Assembly (NCBI GenBank): GCA_963556255.1
Contig: OY744604.1
Span: forward strand, 75,920,736-75,984,735
From: Allolobophora icterica
Lineage: Eukaryota; Annelida; Clitellata; Crassiclitellata; Lumbricidae
Direction: 5' to 3'
DNA length: 64,000 nt
In this document: in pieces, positions 11,050 through 21,690 of the stretch
How positions within the stretch are numbered: the first letter of the stretch is position 1
Layout of the letters: each line of letters opens with the position of its first letter
Made by a program: the position numbers and the translations under genes
Notes under the pieces: model-generated
Database searches by the model: none
What the model was told of the DNA's origin: nothing
Seen by the model: only the letters and a program-made list of their open reading frames with translations

Positions 11050-11127
11050 TCACTCTTAACAATAGGCTACGTGTTTGATTAGAAAATTTGTTCCAAATAC
11101 TATGCATGCACGGCAATTGTCGCAATT

Positions 11128-11900
11128 ATCATAGTGGCAATAGTGTGTAAATACTACTTTTCAAGATGGCGGCCAAAATGGCCGTCAAAACACAAAAATA
11201 TGTATATCTCAGCACGTAGGTAAGCTCCAATGACAAATAAAGTGTCAATTGCAACATTTGCAAGGTCAGGAAATCGATCTATCACAGTGGCAGTAGTGTG
11301 CGAATACAATTGTCCAAGATGGCGGCCAACATGGCCGCCCAAAACATAACAATATGTATGTCTCAGCTCATAACTAATTTACAATGACAGATGAAGTGTC
11401 CATTGTAACATTCCCAGGGTCAAGGAATCGATTTATCGTAGTGGCAATAGTGTGGAAATACTATTTTCCAAGATGGCGGCCAATATGTCCACCAGACACA
11501 ACAATATGTATTTCTCAGCTCATAGGTAAGCTACAATTGCAAATGAATTGTCAATTGTAACATATTCAAGGTCAAGGAATCGATTTGTCATAGTGGCAAT
11601 AGTGTAGGAATAATACTTTCCAAGATGGCGGCCAATATGGCCGTGAAAACACAAAAATATATATATCTCAGCACATAGGTAGGCTACAATGACAAATGAG
11701 GTATCAATTGTAACATTTCTAAGGTCAGGAAATCAAACTATCGTTGTGGCAATCGTGTGGGAATACTAATTTCCAAGATGGCGGCCAACATGGCCGCCAA
11801 AACACAAAAATATGTATATCTCAGGTTGTAGGTAAGCTCCAATAACAAATGAAGTGTCAGTGTTTTGGCGGCCATATTGGCCGCCATCTTAGAAAATACA
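11128..11900. repeat. Tandem array, 153-bp monomer with a palindromic core
   Basis: AAGATGGCGGCC recurs at about 11163, 11316, 11470, 11622 and 11775, an interval of 152-154 bp. Each monomer also has AAAATATGTATATCTCAG, GTGTCAATTGTAACA, AGGAATCGAT and AGTGGCAATAGTGTG. The core GGCGGCCAACATGGCCGCC is an inverted repeat. The array ends at about 11865-11895 with an inverted copy, TTGGCGGCCATATTGGCC, then GCCATCTT. Copies are only moderately diverged. No gene lies in the array; the frame at 11154-11342 is a repeat artefact. Confidence 0.85.
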
Positions 11901-12020
11901 CTCCACAATTATGAAACTATTAACACTCAGTTCCATGGTAGATTCCACACTTGATTTATGATTGGAAGTCACTTATGAGCTCATATCTTTAAAAAACATA
12001 TCTGCCCTATGAACGAAAAA

Positions 12021-12251
12021 ATAACGACGTCGAGGACGAAGAGGGGTAAATTTTTACCCCAGGACACTTTGGATTGAAAAATCTTTTTCCCACCACATGG
12101 CAATGTGGTGGGTATGCAGTCAGAATATGTCATTGGTGGTAACTTGTAAACACATGGAACGACAAATGATACATACCTACAGTTGCTCCGCAATCAACAT
12201 CCAAACACCCCTGGGGTAATTATTTACCCCTTTCCGTCCTGCGAAGGTTAA
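12021..12251. mobile_element. piggyBac-like MITE, about 231 bp
   Basis: The right end reads CCTGGGGTAA...TTTACCCC, then CGTCCTGCGAAGGTTAA, with TTAA at 12248-12251. The left end (from 12021) is ATAACGACGTCGAGGACG, then AGGGGTAAA...TTTACCCCAGG. The two ends are imperfect inverted repeats of about 35 bp, and the TTAA target and CCTTCGCAGGACG core recall piggyBac-type ends. The left TTAA is degenerate (ATAA). No coding sequence. Confidence 0.5.
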
Positions 12252-12398
12252 ACATGGCAGATTATGTCCAAATTCCCAACAGGCAGCTTCCGCTTCGGAA
12301 GCATTACTGAAGATGTTCTAAATCTTGTCTTCGGGTTTTCTCCCTTGCGTGGTTCGTTGACTTCTTAACAGAGCGATACTTTCAGGGCCCACTTCAAG

Positions 12399-12660
12399 GG
12401 GAGGGAGGGAGAGGAGGGGAAGAGAGAAGAGGGAAGGAAAGGGGAGGGGAGGGAGGGGACGTGAGGGGAGGGGGGGAAGGAGGGGACGAGACGGGAGGGG
12501 ACGGGAAGGGAGGGGACGGGATGGGACGGGAGGGGGAATGTACAGGAGGGGGTAGAGGAAGAGGGGAGTGGATTGGGTGGGAATGGGGAGATGTAGTGGA
12601 GGGGAGATAAGAGGGTTTACAGTAAGGGGGATTGCTTCCAGCTTACAGGGGGGGGGGATA
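12399..12660 (+). repeat. G-rich purine tract (GGGGA)n-like
   Basis: About 260 bp almost entirely G and A, built on GGGAGGGG/GGGGACGGGA units, ending in a run of eight or more G. Many runs of three or more G at short spacing give strong G-quadruplex potential on the + strand. No gene. Confidence 0.9.
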
Positions 12661-13007
12661 GTAGGCCCTGGATACTTCAGATGATTGTCTGAATATTATT
12701 GTCGAACCATCATGATCTCTTCAACAGCTTATTTTAGTTACAACGATTTCTACTGGTTTAAACGATCTGTCTTAGTTATAACACTTTGCTCTAGTTGCAT
12801 CGATCTATTCTAGTCACCAGCGTCTCCCGTGATCCAACCATTCGTCTTCAATCTTCCGATCCTTCGAACCCTTTCTTCCTTCGCGTCCCTGTTATCCATC
12901 TTATTATTCCTTTTCCGGTCTTTCCACCAATCCACGCTTGGCTTATCTTTTGCCTTGCATCCTTCTAGCTTTGGAGAACCACTGTGGTTGTTAGGCTATC
13001 AGCTCAA

Positions 13008-13205
13008 TATACTCGAGATTTTAGATTCTGAATCGAATCTCCTTCATTTTTTCATCTGCCACAGCTGGACGAGAAGAACAAGTACCATTTTAGCTTTGGT
13101 TCTAAGTTTCACTACAATAGCGAGAGGAATGACGTAGTAACTGCTGTATATGAACATTATTCTCAGCCCGGTGTTTTAACTATCTTCCAATTCACAGAAG
13201 AATGA
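13008..13205 (+). pseudogene. Third copy (C) of the F-box/propeller family, 3' remnant
   Basis: From about 13008 the sequence aligns with the end of exon 4 of copies A and B. It has TTTTAGATTCTGAATC (the LDSE segment), then after a frame change 'SKFHYNSERNDVVTAVYEHY' and 'GVLTIFQFTEE' before the stop at 13203-13205. Copy A reads 'FHYNSERNEVVSTVYDAFTI'. Homology continues into the 3' UTR to about 13400 (GACAATTTGTATTAATTA and a polyadenylation-like AATAAAATTC). Upstream exons are not detectable. It lies about 7 kb left of copy A, so the family once had a further member here. Confidence 0.7.
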
Positions 13206-13537
13206 ACCATTCAAGAGAATGTTGAAGAATTAGACAATTTGTATTAATTATTATCGTTGTTTCGAGTAATGGTCATATCCTAGCTTCTATTATCTGTAGT
13301 TTCGAAAAACACCGTTGAAATACCTGCACATTGTTGCATACTTCGGTTTGAGGTATACATTGAGAATTTGTTTACACAATTTCCTTCACTTATAGACCTG
13401 AAAATAAAATTCGTTGTTATTTGCTTCATGCCTTCATGAAATTCTACCCTAGCCTTCGTTGATATTTGTGTGGATGGGATGGTGCGTTTTATCTTAACCC
13501 TATGTTCGCTACAATATCAATTCACACGCAACACCAA

Positions 13538-13563
13538 CATAACATAACATAACATAACATAAC
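13538..13563. repeat. (ACATA)n microsatellite, probable LINE 3' tail
   Basis: Five AACAT units. It sits at the 3' side of the minus-strand LINE fragments that follow, the position where CR1/Rex-type elements carry short tandem tails. Confidence 0.6.
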
Positions 13564-13599
13564 AATTAATTGGCCCACATTGATTGTACAAAATATTCA

Positions 13600-13700
13600 T
13601 AAAGTGACAGTTGTATTTTATTTTTTAAACCCAAATTGAACCATATGATTCATAGTATACACCATAGTTAACAGTTAGCAGTTAATACAGTAAGCTTAGC
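13600..13700. repeat. About 100-bp direct repeat (copy 1)
   Basis: AAAGTGACAGTTGTATTTTA through GTTAATACAGTAAGCTTAGC, nearly identical to 14101-14198. With the LINE fragment between them, the simplest reading is two copies of the same LINE 3' end arranged head to tail. Confidence 0.75.
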
Positions 13701-13959
13701 AACTTGACGGACTCAGTCAGAACCTTAAGTAACTGGGCTACTTGACTAACTCCTGACTCATACCAGGGTGTTGAATTTACTTGTTATGTAGTTGGGTATG
13801 TTCTGTGTTATGGCGTCATGTGGAGATCATTTGGACGCAACAGCAAACCCAGAAGGGATGAAGTCCCGCTGGGAAGGGTCCACTTATTTCACACAAGAGG
13901 AAAACCTGCTAGCTTAGTCATTATGAGATGTTTTAGCAGTACTAGTATCACAGTTGATC

Positions 13960-14100
13960 CCTGTCAGCTAATAGCCAGCTCTTTAAGTGACCTTTGGAAA
14001 TATTTATATTAGGACTGGCTTGTATGTGCTTAGGTATTAAGTTCCAGATTGAGGGACCTGTACATGCTAATGAGAATTTCCTAATATTTGTTCTTGCAAA
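13960..14100 (-). pseudogene. Non-LTR retrotransposon C-terminal fragment
   Basis: Minus-strand reading 'SLACTGPSIWNLIPKHIQ' followed by 'NINIFKGHLKSWLLAD'. This is the conserved tail of many LINE ORF2 proteins (GP-x-IWN-x-hP, then FK-x-x-LK-x-WLL). It starts exactly where copy 2 of the 100-bp direct repeat begins. It is 5'-truncated and the family is not assigned. Confidence 0.6.
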
Positions 14101-14198
14101 TAAAGTGACAGTTGTATTTTAGTTTATAAACCCAAATTCAACCATATGATTCATAGTATACACCATGATAGTTAACAGTTAATACAGTAAGCTTAGCT
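14101..14198. repeat. About 100-bp direct repeat (copy 2)
   Basis: Matches 13600-13700 with few substitutions, including CATATGATTCATAGTATACA. It ends before an unrelated AT-rich stretch. Confidence 0.75.
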
Positions 14199-16260
14199 TA
14201 AATTATGAAAGAATGCATCAGAGTTGTAACAACTTGAACGTTAGCGAGATGCGTATTAATTATATCTAAGTGTACACAGTTTTTCTTAGTCCTAAACCTG
14301 TCGAGAAGTGCTGAGCAACGTTCTGAGAACGCGTAGTTCTCAGAACGAGAACGTAGTTCTTTATATGTCATTCAGATGTTTTAACTCAACTACCGATTTC
14401 TGTTTCTTTGACCTATTGGATTTACCTTGACCTCACACATGGATCCTTGACTAGAATATCACTTAAAGCGACCATCGACTGATGATTTGTGCTTTATGAG
14501 TAATTGGATCAGTTTTGATGAAATTAGATTAGGTTTCTTTCCTCGGCAAGTTTAAGAGAGGATTTTGATTGGAGGAAACTTCGGCCACGTGCTTGTCTGC
14601 CACCTTGTCTTGATCCCTTATACTGTTCTCGTTCCCGCTGCACGTCTGCAACGAACTGGTTGAGATGTCTGTAGGTTGCACCCGTTAGACTTCAGAAATT
14701 GAGCAAGCAGGGTTCTAGAAACACATTGTCTGTTGCCAAAAATATCGATAGGTGGCCAGGTCTTTCCGCCGAACCCAAGGTTACCTGCGCAGTGAAACTC
14801 ATTTTGAGCCCTACTACTCATTTTACATTGTACTTTCTATGAAGTAGAAAATGAGTCGACCTTTATGGGGCTAACGGATTACGAACCCGCTTTCTTCTGC
14901 TCTTCGTCCCAGTGTGTTTCCATTCAGCTAGCTGTTTGTGGGGAATGTGAATTGTCAGTAATTTCTAGTTACGTTTGAGTTTGTTCTAGATGCAAGAGAA
15001 AGTTTGTTTGAGGAGTTTGTGGGTTGTGTTTGTTTAGAGGTTCGTTGTAAACAACTTCTAAGGGCTGGGCGCGAATTCCAGTCATGTAGGCTAACGTTCT
15101 TATATTTCGATGTGTCGGGGTTTCGTACTCTGATGTTAGCTTCTAAGGGACGCGGATGTTGGGGTAAACAGGCGCTGGGTAAAAGTCCGTATGTGAGCGA
15201 AATGAAGCAATGAGGCATGGTCTCAGTTTATGATAATTGCACAAAATGACCAGTCAGTGTTATGAGTATCTAAGTTTTGCGAAAGATCTTGACCAGTGAA
15301 GGTGAGTAACTCTGTGGTTCTAGATAGGCCTTTTGGATAATCGAGTATTAACAATAATGTAAGACTAGTTTATTTACAGCTCTATTTCAATGCCAGATAT
15401 TTTCATATTTGTACATCTGTTAAACTCGTATCCTAGATGCAGGGCATATTTTAACTGTATAACTAGTGGGACAAAATTTTATGTCCCAGTAGTCTTAGGA
15501 TTTGTCCCAGTAGTTTTGGTGATTTGTCCCAGGTAATACGCTACTTTTATTGTTATATCACAGTATTAAATTGTTAACCTTCTAATTCGAAATATTCGAC
15601 GAATTAAACATTATCTGAAAAACGAATCGATGCACGCCATAAATTCATAAATAGTTAACACGTGATACACAAGTCTACATAATTATATCTGTGGGACCTG
15701 TGCACTGCACACTCTAGGTTCTTCCAGCAACCAATGGCAGTCTACGTAAGCTATTGTAGCTCAACATTCTATGCAAGTAGGCCTACTACAGTCTGAGAAT
15801 GAGCTATCGACTCTCAATGTCTTTTGATACCGTTAATGATCGGTTATATTGAGATCACTCAATGGAGTGGGTCGAGGGAAACAAGGTCGATCCCCACCTT
15901 TAACAGTGGGAAACACAGTATACAGTTGTCCCACCCCCGAATTTCCAAGAAACACCGAGAAAGGTAAAAAAAATTCGCGCTAACGTGCTAACAATTTATT
16001 TGCCTCTTTTTTGACCGAATCAGTTCATAAGTTACCCATGTTCCCCACCTGTCAAACAAGATCAAACAAGAGCCTTTCACTGACTTAGTTATATCAGTTA
16101 CTTTAACAATATGGTTGAACTAATTATGTTATATTTTCAAACTTCTATATACGACTTAAATAGGTATATGTGTAATGATAGAAAGCAAATTTGGTAAAAT
16201 GAAGTGGCTAAAAATGGCTTCAATTGGCAGCAAATGCTCTAAAATGCGCTGTCGGCTGGA
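14199..16260. other. About 2 kb without a recognisable gene
   Basis: No frame with splice context or a known domain. Two items stand out. Nested palindromes GTTCTGAGAAC and GTTCTCAGAAC lie at about 14329-14355. A solo end of the MITE family of 24573 lies at about 15438-15530 (CAGGGCATATTTTAACTGTA, then repeated TTTGTCCCAGTAGT). The frame at 14955-15218 shows no domain. Confidence 0.6.
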
Positions 16261-16308
16261 GCTCCACCCAGACCTCGCTAGGGGAGCGTCCGACGCTCCC
16301 CCAGACCC

Positions 16309-17560
16309 CTAGTCCAAGCAACGGGTGCGACGACGAAGTTTATGACAGTCGGCGTCGAACCAGACGGCCAATGGTCGACGACAGGTCTTTAATTGACGAC
16401 ATGGAAGCATGGAATCCAGCAGACCGGTAACGGTGCAGGTGTAAAGATCAAATAGTTGAGGAACTGTGAGAGTGTCAAGTGCAGGACCCGGTGACGAGAA
16501 GAGAGTGTCTCTGATAGCGACGCTGAAAGTCCGAGAGTCGAACGATTTCCATTTTCGCATCTTCCGAATGGAATGGGTTGCCTGTAGGTGAACTGAGGGG
16601 AGAGTAAATTTGAGATACGAATGATCGGAGATCGTAGGAGGAAGGATGAGAAGGTACGTAACTTGGTCGTCATTAGATATAATGACGAGATCAAGACATC
16701 CACCAAGTTGATGTGTGGCTTGACTGACGTGCTGGCGTAGGCCAAACTGAGTGAGAAGTTCGAGGAATCGTAACGAAGTAGGAATGGTAGGGTCCTGCAG
16801 GTGAAGATTGAAGTCGCCAAGAATGAGGAGTTGAGTATTGCGAGTGACAAGAGACTCAAGGACGGAGGAGAATTCTGTGAAGAACTGAGGAGTAACTGTA
16901 GCCGATCCAGGTCTCTAAACCGTGAGGAGGGTAACTGAGCCACGAAGCAAGGCGATGCTCAGACATAGAGCTTCAAACGTGGTTGGCGACGTGTCGAGTG
17001 AGATTTGCGTGACCCGAAGAGATGACCGGAAGAAGGTCACGATGCCACCACCGCGAGCCGGACGACCATCGAGATGAGATGGACAAGGGCAGTCGCGAGA
17101 GGAGTAACCCGACGGAATGGCTCGTAGAATCGGAACGTCATCGGTATTTTACAAACAACAACTTTCAGTTACAGCGAGAACGTCAAGCTGATCCTGCAAA
17201 AGAGATTGAAAAACGAAGGCGAACTTTTCAGATTAGGAGTGGGCGTTCCAGGAGGCAACCCGTAGGCCTGAGGAGTGAGCGAGCGGAGGATTAGACGAGT
17301 CGGTAGGGTGAAGATCATGCAAGTCCACTCTTGGAGAAGAAGCAGAAGAGGATGACGAAGAATTGGAGGAAGCATCGAAGGTCGTCAGCATCGGCTCATG
17401 AAGACACGAGGTACAAGGTGAGTGGTTGAAGCGACAGTTGACAGGGCACCATATCTGATACTTGAACAGGATCTTGCGTAGGCTGCGAGTAGGATGAAGG
17501 GAGGATGACCAGGAAGACCGAAGTTGTTGAGAGGAATAGGTGATACGTAATTGTAAAATA
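16309..17560 (-). pseudogene. CR1/L2-like LINE ORF2, endonuclease region, decayed
   Basis: Read on the minus strand, the order is 'GLRVASWNAHS' (start of the APE-type endonuclease), 'DQLDVLAVTES' (the E-containing motif), 'ISDHSYLKFTL' (the SDH motif), then the linker 'WKSFDSRTFSVAI', 'LFDLYTCTVTGLLD' and 'RRPLAVWFDADCHKLRRRTR'. The W(F/Y)-x-x-(E/D)C-x-x-x-x-RR linker is characteristic of CR1-like elements. Several stops and frame changes interrupt it. The RT portion is absent here. Confidence 0.75.
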
Positions 17561-17618
17561 CCATGAAGCCGAGGCAATTTATTTTGACTGAAATATAGAT
17601 TAACTTTCTAATTTTAAA

Positions 17619-18190
17619 TAGGGTGACCACATGTCCCAAATTGTCCGGGACAGTCCAGGATTTTGAAAAAAGTCCACCGTCCCAGACATCCTTTCCTGGA
17701 CAATGAAACGTCCCGGGATGAGTGTTTTTCTATAATTAAATATGTAGAATTTGCTATTTTAAGTTTCCAATAATTATAAAGTAAAAGAAGAAATAACAAC
17801 ATCAACAACTATGCAACGACGCACAAAATTGAGAAAACCGCACCACACTGTAATCTTAAGATTTTGGCTAACTACGGGTCTAAATTCTGCAATAGAGGCT
17901 GATGAAAGGCCTATGTCTACGACATCTATATACACTGTTGTACTTCATCGCCTAAAACATGGAGCCGCAGTGCCGTACTCTGCCACTATAGGCTCTAATT
18001 TTGAAATTATTAAATTACGTCATCACCTGACATTGATTTTGGTCTAAAATCTTACAAATAATTTATATTTCAGTTGAAGTATTGCGTATTTATAGCGCTC
18101 TTCTCAATTAGGCCAGCTTCTAACTGCATTTAACTTCGATTGGAAGTTCTGTGGTGTCTCGGAATGGCAGAAAGAAATGTGGTCACCCTA
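17619..18190. mobile_element. hAT-type MITE, 572 bp (TAGGGTGACCACAT ends)
   Basis: Terminal inverted repeats TAGGGTGACCACAT and ATGTGGTCACCCTA, with a perfect 8-bp duplication ATTTTAAA at 17611-17618 and 18191-18198. Subterminal TGTCCGGGACAGTCC palindromes. The frame at 17811-18047 has no recognisable domain. Confidence 0.85.
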
Positions 18191-18429
18191 ATTTTAAATG
18201 AATGATTGGCAAATGAGACATTACTCGGTTATTAATTTTTACAACAAATTGCGCATTTCACGTGACGCATTCTGTTTGTGTAGAACGTGATGGCGGATCT
18301 CACCCGATAGCTCATGTCAGAGGCGGACTGGGTCGAGAATTTCTACCGGGAAACAGTTCCACAAAGGGCCAATTTTTTTATTGTACTTGTAATTTTCCCC
18401 CGCTCTAATGCCTATATATAGGTAATTAC

Positions 18430-18667
18430 CAGTGCTTTTTTTCTGAGAAAAAAGTTCTGGAACGGAACAATAGGTTCCGGAACGGAAAATTATGGGCGGG
18501 CTAAAATCCCGAGAAAAGCGGGTCTCAATAAACACTGAAAACAGTTCAAAACACTGAAATTAAATTAAAATAACTAGTTTCTTGTTTTTATTATTAAAAT
18601 AAATAAATTATTTTTTAGTATCTGAAAAAAGGTGCCGGAACGCCGTTCCGGCTGAAAAAAAGCACTG
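18430..18667. mobile_element. Nested hAT-type MITE, 238 bp
   Basis: Ends CAGTGCTTTTTTTC and GAAAAAAAGCACTG. The 8-bp flanks GTAATTAC (18422-18429) and GCAATTAC (18668-18675) differ at one position. Internal GGTTCCGGAACGG / GGAACGCCGTTCCGG palindromes. It inserted into the 18318-19190 element, so it is the younger of the two. Confidence 0.8.
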
Positions 18668-18719
18668 GCAATTACAGCACCCGGGCCCGCACTAGACTTA
18701 ATGCGGCCCTGGATCTTCG

Positions 18720-18990
18720 GCTCGCGGCTTTATGGCTGTCCTCGTATGCGCTCTTCTATGGCACAATCCAGGGGCTTCGCCTACACGTGGGCCCCTCTAC
18801 TTGGAACTGTCTCCCCTTGTTTCTCCGCCAAGATCGAGCTTTTTGCCCTCTCCTCTCCAGTTCCCTAGGCGCCTGAAAACCTTCCTATTTGCCGGTGCAT
18901 TGATGGGGGTTGAAAGCGCCGCTGATCTGAGTGGCCTGTATAAGTTTTCGGTTACAATTTACAATTACAATTTACAATATCAAAATTAGT
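18720..18990 (+). pseudogene. CR1-like C-terminal scrap with (ATTTACA)n tail
   Basis: Frames read 'GPSTWNCLP' and 'PRRLKTFLFAGAL', the last part of a CR1 ORF2 (compare 'GPSLWNDLPPSLR ... LKTFLFPRG' at 39057-40436). Frameshifts separate the pieces. The end at 18955-18980 repeats ACAATTTACAATT, a short tandem 3' tail. Confidence 0.5.
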
Positions 18991-19215
18991 GGGAAACCAT
19001 GCTAACAGCGCCATGCATAATTTCATATTATATGACATCATATTGTTACCCGACTTCTGGCAAACGACATGCAAGTAAGTAGTAAATAAGTACAATTTAA
19101 CGTGCCGATCTTGAGCATGGTCAGCCGATATCATTGGGCAGGGGCACACCGGGAAATTTCCCGGTTTCCCGGCGGGCCAGTCCGCCCCTGGCTCATGTAA
19201 TTAAATTTTGACTAG

Positions 19216-20065
19216 CGTCTTTGTCTCAAGTGTGTCGTGTGTTGCATCCGTCAACCTTCGTCCCAGTTCCGACACAAAATCCAACCCTTCCGAACTCCAA
19301 GAACCGCTGCACTCCATTGCTACCGCCACAAAAGCATGCATTTGGGTGATTTTGGCGTATTTTGACGGCGGCTGCCTGGTTTGCGGCTTCACCAGCTCCT
19401 TGTGATGTTGTTGCCAGATGTGACGTTACAAATGTGTACGAAACGGTCACATCCAAATTGAGGCACTTTAGGCCTACTCATGACCACGGGATAAGTGTCA
19501 CGCCGTCCGGTCATTTGCCATTTTCCCTGGTGAGGCCCAACGGCTCCTTGTGTGAAGGGATGCTTACTCTTCTCAACGATCTCCATACTATGTCATTGAG
19601 CATGTTTGCCGTTGTTGTCTGCCAGAGTTTTTCTGCAGGTAACACCGTGGAGTCCTCTGGCATCGACTCTTTCATTACAGTGGCACAAATGTTGTTCGCA
19701 TAATGTCGTTCCGAGTCGCATTCCACCTGCAATCACTTCATAAGACCGTCGTCCCAACACTCCATCCATTACGACTTCTTAGCCTCGTTCACCGCTAAGG
19801 TTCATAACATTCGCAAAGATACTGCTGGTTCTCCTCCAACAGTCTTCCCTCTGCAGCCTGTCTACTATGAGCGTTGTCACCAGCGCAGACTCCGCTAGGG
19901 GAGCTTACGACGTCCCCCCCCCCAGATCCCCTAGTCGTGGCCGACTTTGTCCCAGTAGTAAAAATCTCTTTAAAAATGTACTGCCTAGATGTAGTGTAGA
20001 ATTCCACATGAGTACATGTATAATCATTTTTGTCGCTCTTTTGAATTTTGACTTCATTCCTCAAA
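19216..20065. other. No recognisable gene
   Basis: Overlapping frames on both strands (19201-19732) show no domain, splice pattern or family motif. GCTAGGGGAGC...CCCCCAGA(T/C)CCCCTAG at about 19895-19933 closely resembles 16269-16311, suggesting a shared short repeat. TTTGTCCCAGTAGTAAAAAT near 19950 matches the inner part of the MITE at 24573. Confidence 0.5.
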
Positions 20066-20147
20066 CAGACTTCCATGCCTCTTTTTTCGCCAGCGGCTGA
20101 AGACCATTTTGTTCGATCATGGTTTTATGCATTGTCGACTCGGGAGC

Positions 20148-20505
20148 AGGGCTGTAGTGGTAAAATTAGAGGTGAGTTCAAAATTTGATGACCTTTTTTA
20201 CGAATTCGTCTCAGAAAAAGTGATGACCTTTTAGGATTTCTCAGAAAATTTCATGACGTTTTTCGTTTTTTCGTTTTTTAGGAATTCGTCTCTGAAAACG
20301 TTGATGACCTTTTTTTTAGTCATTCGCCCTCAAAACCTTTCATTACCTTGCTTTTTTGTGGAAATTTCATTGGTCAGTGGCTATACAGTCTCTAGAGCGG
20401 TAAGTATACGCTGTATACCCACGTATACCCTCGACTACAGCCATGAGTATACGCTGCCTAGAGGTGAGTATGCGCTGCATTCCCGCGTATACCCTCGACT
20501 ACAGC
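20148..20505. mobile_element. A-specific insertion with CAGGGCTGTAGT ends
   Basis: Begins AGGGCTGTAGTGG and ends CGACTACAGCCCT. Unit B runs through the same point without it (ATCGGGAGTAGGTC at about 28030), so it is an insertion. Inside, GATGACCTTTTTTAGGAATT-type repeats match the MITE at 24573, and GAGTATACGCTG...ACTACAGCC is tandemly duplicated near the right end. No clear target duplication. Confidence 0.5.
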
Positions 20506-20725
20506 CCTAAGTAGGCTTTTTAAGAATCGCTATAAATAAGTAATTAAATTACAATCATTAATTATAATAGTATTCACTGTTGGGATAAATAGTCAGGGTG
20601 ACTATTTAAACAGAAAAGTACATAGTACCTACAGGAAACTGTGCAAATAGTATTTAAATCAGTAAATATATGCGTGTACTATCATAAAATAAGGCCTACT
20701 ACACGGCTGTCAAAACTATTTAGCT

Positions 20726-20732
20726 ATTATTA

Positions 20733-20799
<67 letters not shown>
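20726..20799. repeat. (ATT)n microsatellite
   Basis: About 22 ATT units. The Tyr-rich frame across it is an artefact. Confidence 0.95.
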
Positions 20800-21305
20800 C
20801 GGTTTCAGTTACAGAAAATTGTCCAGAAAGCTTGCAATTTTCTACTATTAATACTCAGTTAGTAGTTCCAGTTAACTTCAAGTTAGAGGACCTGTTCAAA
20901 AACTTTCATCGGATGAACGATTCTTTTCTTGGTGAGAATATGTCCTGCTTTAATGAATAGTCTCTCTACAGGAGCAGTGGATGGAATTTAAATTCATTTT
21001 CTGTAGATATATATAGACCAACCAGTGGTTTACTATTTACTTGGCAATGAATAGTAAATATGTACATAATATTTAAATGCCATTTCAATAGGTTCTTCTA
21101 CATAGCTATTTCAAATAGTGAAGTGAATAATTAGTATTATTCGTTTATTATCGACTCACATTGACAAACCGCAATATGTTACAAATACATTAGTGATACT
21201 ATGTAATAGTAATGTTTTGTTGGAGGATTTAGGAGAGGCTGGAAACTTAACAAGTATTGAACATGTTAAAATTTTTGGATAAATTAAAGTAAAGAAAGAG
21301 TTATT

Positions 21306-21690
21306 TTAATGTGGCATAGAGAACTCTTGGGACAAAATTGGAATCGTCCTTAGGGGGAGGGTAAAGTCATGCCGTCGAGGACGGAAATTGTACTGTCTAC
21401 TGATTTTAGGCGGGAACAGAACACGGAGCACATGTAAAGGATTATGCAGCACGGATGAGAGCAAGGCACAGTCGGCTCGAAGGACCAGTTGCTCCACGCC
21501 AGGTACAGAGTCACTCAGGTAGCCGGCTCTTTTCGTTCTTTGGAGAAACCGCTCCAGGCTGCTGCGAACCGACGCCGAGGTCTGTCCCCACCAGGCAGAG
21601 GCCGCATACAGCATCCTAGAGACGGTGGTGGCAGAGGCGACCAGGTGCAGGGATCCAGACGGGAGGCCGTACGATTTCAGGATACGAAGG
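21306..21690 (-). pseudogene. CR1-like LINE C-terminal fragment (second family)
   Basis: Minus-strand reading 'LKSYGLPSGSLHLVASATTV', then 'SRMLYAASAWWGQTSASV', 'LERFLQRTKRAGYLSD', 'LHNPLHVLRVLFPP' and 'YNFRPRRHDFTLP'. The YA-x-x-AWWGFT ... NP-x-HVL-x-x-LLPP ... YNLR-x-R-x-HD order is typical of one CR1-related group. The fragment is absent from unit B. The same family recurs at 52726-53016. Confidence 0.7.

Larger units (their letters stand above)
18318..19190. mobile_element. hAT-type element, 873 bp, host of two nested insertions
   Basis: Ends CAGAGGCGGACTGG (18318) and CCAGTCCGCCCCTG (19190), flanked by a perfect 8-bp duplication GCTCATGT (18310-18317 and 19191-19198). Inside are a smaller MITE (18430-18667) and a CR1 C-terminal scrap (about 18720-18990). 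No transposase remains. Confidence 0.85.
17550..19215 (-). repeat. Inverted partner of the 181-bp array, split by two hAT elements
   Basis: The pieces 17550-17618, 18191-18317 and 19191-19215 join into about 1.3 monomers of the 9806-10470 family in reverse orientation. They contain TCACGTGACGCATTCTG, GTTATTAATTTTTACAAC, TGATTGGCAAATGAG and AATTAAATTTTGACTAGC. Removing the two insertions (17619-18190 and 18318-19190, each with one copy of its target duplication) restores continuity, which proves both boundaries. Confidence 0.75.

Noticed and set aside
9806..11900. CRISPR-like array
   Set aside because: Long diverged monomers of 181 and 153 bp without short identical repeats and unique spacers; eukaryotic context.
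13600..14198. LTRs of a short LTR retrotransposon
   Set aside because: The repeats lack TG..CA ends, a primer-binding site and a polypurine tract, and a LINE C-terminus lies between them.
16224..16943. 184-aa minus-strand ORF and the plus-strand ORF at 16224-16430 as host genes
   Set aside because: The endonuclease-linker motifs of the decayed CR1 element lie in other frames across the same stretch.
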